Shown in pieces: positions 60,884 to 64,000 of a stretch of DNA of 64,000 bases (positions are counted from its first letter, which is position 1; each line of letters opens with the position of its first letter). The notes beneath the pieces were generated by a model. That model did not search any database and was not told the DNA's origin. It was given only the letters and a program-made list of their open reading frames with translations. The DNA lies in assembly GCF_031755915.1 (NCBI RefSeq), contig NC_083385.1, positions 17,133,001 through 17,197,000 of the forward strand. The letters run 5' to 3'. The stretch is from Ziziphus jujuba. Taxonomy: Eukaryota; Streptophyta; Magnoliopsida; Rosales; Rhamnaceae. Both the position numbers and the translations under genes were made by a program.

Positions 60884-61710
60884 CAGTTGCAGTGAGAATT
60901 GCTAGCCATATAGTTGAAGAAAAAAGGTAATCTCCTCTAGTGCCAGTTTCTTGCCCTAAAATAGGCTGCTTTGTTCCCTCAACCCCATAAGAAGACTACT
61001 TTGATATACGATGTGCTTTACTCTTTAGCTCTGGGCAATTCATCAGTTAAGACAGCAGGAAAGTTAGAGGTTGTCCAAGATCATGGCGAGCACACAGAGC
61101 GGTGCCCGGGGTATACATTCCTAGAGGTAACACCTAGTAACTAGAAAGAAGAGAAGGTAAACCACAATGAGAAACCTACTTGTACTAGTCAGTTGATTAC
61201 CATTTTCAGCCCCAATGCATTAAGAGTCACGATTATGCTCAGGGTGACTGCTCCAGTCAGTACTAGTATGGTCTTAGCGGCTCTTAACTATCAAATCAAA
61301 GCCCTATCATTGTAAAGCTTTGTCTGTCATTTTTCGGCCCCAGGAGAGTTTACTCGACCCATTCCTCAGTCTTCCGCACTACTCAAGTAAGTGTGCGACT
61401 CCGTATGAGGACTTCCTTCCCTTCTGCCCACTATCCGTTCACACAGTTCTCAAAGCGGAGGAGGAAGGGTGGGCAGCAGGTACCACGAGCCCTCTGTCCC
61501 ACACATCTATCCAGAAGCTAGTGTAGTTCACCGGTTCCACCGAATGCTCCTATCTCTCGGCAAAGATTGTGTGAGTGTGCAGTTATGCTTCGGATGCTTT
61601 GCCATAGAATAGATTGACCCAGTTCCCGTTCTTTTCCAATACACTCGCTTTATATCTCTGACACACAAGGAAGGACGCGGTGAGAAGGAAGCAGCCCTAG
61701 CCTCTGTATA
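60884..61710. other. mitochondrial-looking DNA, probable part of a nuclear organelle insert
   Basis: Composition jumps to near-balanced GC with little low complexity, in contrast to the surrounding AT-rich DNA, and ends abruptly near 61710 where TA-rich sequence resumes. The texture is that of plant mitochondrial intergenic or intron DNA. I did not recognise a gene in it. A 68-codon frame at 61320-61526 (+) resembles no known protein. Confidence 0.4.
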
Positions 61711-62225
61711 TAAATTATATAAATATATCAACTAATAATATTTTTAACATATATTATTTAATAAATATTTTAATATCTGTAGCATTACTAATTCACTGAT
61801 TTATATTTAAATTGTATTAATCTGGCAACGGAGGATGATACATCATCTTACCACATAATCGCAAGTGCCTCTAGCAATACCCAAAAAAAAAAAATAAAAA
61901 ATTAAAATAAAATAAAACAAAACAAAATAAAGGTCAAAATCGAGCACGATCTTAAAATTTAAATGTTGTTTAACAACGAAAAAGCAGCCTGTTTTCTTCC
62001 TTTGACCCAAGTTCGTAACGCGGCCCAAATAGCGGCCCAATTATCACCAGTGGAAAGCGGTTTTGGGTGTTAATTTCTCGATCCGCGTTTTGTCTTTGTT
62101 ATTGAATTCAGATTACTCCGTCTTCTTCTTTTTCTTCTTCTTCTTCTTGTTGCTTTCTTTTTGCAAAACCATCTTCGAAAGACTTGAGTTTCTTTGATTT
62201 TATTGTAATAAGAAAAAAAAAAAAA
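61711..62225 (+). promoter_or_regulatory. upstream flank and leader of the SPF30 gene
   Basis: AT-rich spacer to about 61980, then a more mixed segment containing GCGGCCCAAATAGCGGCCCA and a CTT-rich leader immediately before the ATG. The short repeated GGCCCAA elements (also GACCCAA) resemble the site II / GGCCCA elements common in promoters of plant housekeeping genes; their use here is inferred. Confidence 0.45.
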
Positions 62226-63635
62226 ATGCAAGGTGGGGAAGGAATTGGGGAAGAGGTTAGCATAGAAGAGCTTTCCTCCAATCTATCAACCTACAAAGAC
62301 CAGCTTCAACAGGTAATTAATTAATTTATTTTTGCCTCTTTTATTTTAGGGACATTATTAATGCTTTGTTTTAATTTGAATTTGGTTTCGAATTGGAGTT
62401 TTCTTATTACTTTTTTTATGTTGTTTGTTGGGGGGGGGGGGGGGGGGGTGGGTTAATACGACAACTGTTGCTGAATTAGGGTTTTAATTGTTTTTTGGTG
62501 AAAACCCTTTTTCTTTTGGAATTTGTTTGGTTGTGTGTCTGGTAGCGGGGAAAACCTAAGCAAAGTGATAGAGGTGTTATCTTTAGTTTTCATCGCTTTA
62601 TGAGAAAATATACTGTGGATGCTTGTCATTTTCAGTTTTATGTTTGGGATTTACGTAGTGCAGATATTAGGTTGAGTTTGTATCTGTCCCTCTTCTTACT
62701 TTGTTCATCACTCCTCTTGGAGAATTAAGTTGAGTTTATCTTGTGGTTCTCTTTTTATATAAAATAAATAAATAAAATAATATTTGGGGTTACGCATATG
62801 TTTTAAAATTTGCATAACAAACTCGTGAAAGGCGCGCAACCATTAAGGATTTGTGTTCAAATTGATCTGGGATATGCATAGCAATCTTCAGGTAGCACTG
62901 CCAGAACTTCTTTGTAGGCTAAAGACTTGGATAAAGAGGTTTTAAATTAACTGGGTAGATATATTACTGTATTAGGGTATGAATTCGACATGGCGTTTGT
63001 TCTAGGTGGTTAATACTTTTCTATACGATGAGTCTTTTTTGTTTTATGTTTTTTGCATCAAGATATGTTGGATTTGATCTAATGTTCTTGTTAACTATTC
63101 TTGATGTTTGGTTGTGGGGTTGAGGGGCTTTTAACCTTCCTTGTGAAATTCATAAGTGTGCTGGTTGAAACTGATGCCTATCTTACAAGGTTATAGATAT
63201 ATGAGTTGATTTTTGAAGTTGATTGAGGCTTTTCTTTTATTGTCTATTTTTTTGTTTCTTTTTTATCCTGGACTGCCTATATGAATGAGCCTATATATGC
63301 CTTCCCCTTGGTTTCTTTTGCCATCGCTCCTCTCTCCTTATATCTTATTGCTAGTTGCAACAACATCAATTAGTTTTAGAGCACATACTTGTTAGACCAT
63401 GTATTTGTTTCTTATTATTGTTGTCTTATACCAGATTGTTTATATAAAATGATTGTCGAAGTTGATTAGTTGTTATCATGTGCTCATAATTTATATTGAT
63501 GAAGATATATGAACTATTCTGTAGGTTATTGTCTGCATAATGATTACTTCTCATGCTTTTGCTCAGGTCAAACAACTTTTGGTTGATGATCCTACAAACT
63601 CAGAATACGCTGACATGGAAAAGGAGCTCAATGAG
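62226..63635 (+). CDS. SPF30: SMN-related splicing factor 30 (SPF30), 5' exons only
   Basis: Two coding exons are present: 62226-62312 (29 codons) and 63567-63635 (23 codons), both phase 0, joined across a 1254-bp GT-AG intron. They encode EEVSIEELSSNLSTYKDQL then QQVKQLLVDDPTNSEYADME and KELNE, the conserved N-terminal helical region of plant SPF30. The rest, including the Tudor domain, must lie beyond the window; no third exon was recognised before 64000. In other eukaryotes SPF30 (SMNDC1) binds symmetric dimethylarginine on Sm proteins and is needed to assemble the U4/U6.U5 tri-snRNP into the spliceosome. The ATG follows a poly-A stretch, and the next in-frame Met is in exon 2. Confidence 0.85.
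62430..62448. repeat. poly(G)19 tract in SPF30 intron 1
   Basis: Nineteen consecutive G residues followed by TGGG, about 120 bp into the intron on the sense strand. Such a run is very rare in this AT-rich sequence. Confidence 0.9.
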
Positions 63636-64000
63636 GTAATTTGTTTAAGGCTCTTTTCCCCTCACAGTTCTTCATTGGACATATGCTTTTAGTTTCTTTT
63701 ATTCTTTGTAGGAGGGTTCTCTTCTTTTATTGAGTTTATAATGTTTGTATCTAGTCAAGTATTTGTTTTAAGAAAAAAGTCAGCATCTTCTCTAGCTCTA
63801 GGGATCACAAAACCAATTGCAAATGTTGTTTGGATGACTAAGTTTTCAATACAATTATCATTCTTCTTTTATTTCCTCCTCTCTTTTGAAGGAATCAACA
63901 TGTTGCTCAAACAAGCAACATCGATTAACTGCTAATGGCTTCTGTGGAGGTTTGTTTTCATTACAGGGTTGAAAAGGTGAGGATGGTATTTATGCTAGCT

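Noticed and set aside
60884..61710. tRNA or rRNA gene in the mitochondrial-looking island
   Set aside because: I looked for cloverleaf arms, TTC-type T loops and rRNA motifs and found none that I could support.
57481..61710. Intact functional plastid operon
   Set aside because: Every plastid gene here is truncated, and ycf1 is frameshifted. The surroundings are nuclear and a hAT element interrupts the region.

Overview
This is nuclear DNA of a flowering plant, most likely a eudicot. It is AT-rich, its genes are split by many small GT-AG introns, it carries long AT/AG/GT microsatellites, and its proteins closely follow plant families (nepenthesin-type protease, zinc-finger homeodomain factor, RUS protein, mitochondrial ClpX). 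I cannot name the species from sequence alone.

Six genes are supported. From left to right: (1) an intronless nepenthesin-like aspartic protease, + strand, 3312-4706; (2) a 16-exon SART3/Prp24-type splicing factor, + strand, 9782-18702, giving 851 aa; (3) an intronless zinc-finger homeodomain (ZHD) transcription factor, + strand, 31886-32779; (4) a 13-exon ROOT UVB SENSITIVE 6 (DUF647) gene, - strand, 38302-43689, giving 520 aa; (5) a 15-exon mitochondrial ClpX unfoldase gene, + strand, 46801-54141, giving 619 aa; (6) the first two exons of an SPF30 (SMN-related splicing factor) gene, + strand, from 62226, running off the right edge. I assembled the exon models by hand from splice sites, reading phase and family similarity. 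All phases close and no internal stop remains.

Between the genes lie long AT-rich spacers (18.7-31.8 kb, 32.8-38.3 kb, 43.8-46.7 kb, 54.1-57.5 kb) with microsatellites, tandem duplications and transposon debris. Clear mobile elements are a 431-bp Tourist-like MITE in ClpX intron 4 (TTA target duplication) and a 1110-bp non-autonomous hAT-type element at 59476-60585 (12-bp perfect terminal repeats, 8-bp target duplication with one mismatch). A decayed LINE-like remnant lies near 8.3-8.9 kb.

The most unusual stretch is 57.5-61.7 kb. It is a mosaic of organelle-derived fragments: rps19 and ycf2 on the - strand, then accD, rpl23, rpl2 and ycf1 on the + strand, followed by about 0.8 kb of GC-richer, mitochondrial-looking DNA. 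The plastid pieces are not in plastome order, and an accD piece is joined in frame to the end of rpl23. The hAT element later landed inside this mosaic. No undescribed gene system is evident; the gene content is housekeeping or developmental. Two of the six genes (SART3 and SPF30) act in snRNP recycling or tri-snRNP assembly, but nothing shows that their proximity matters.
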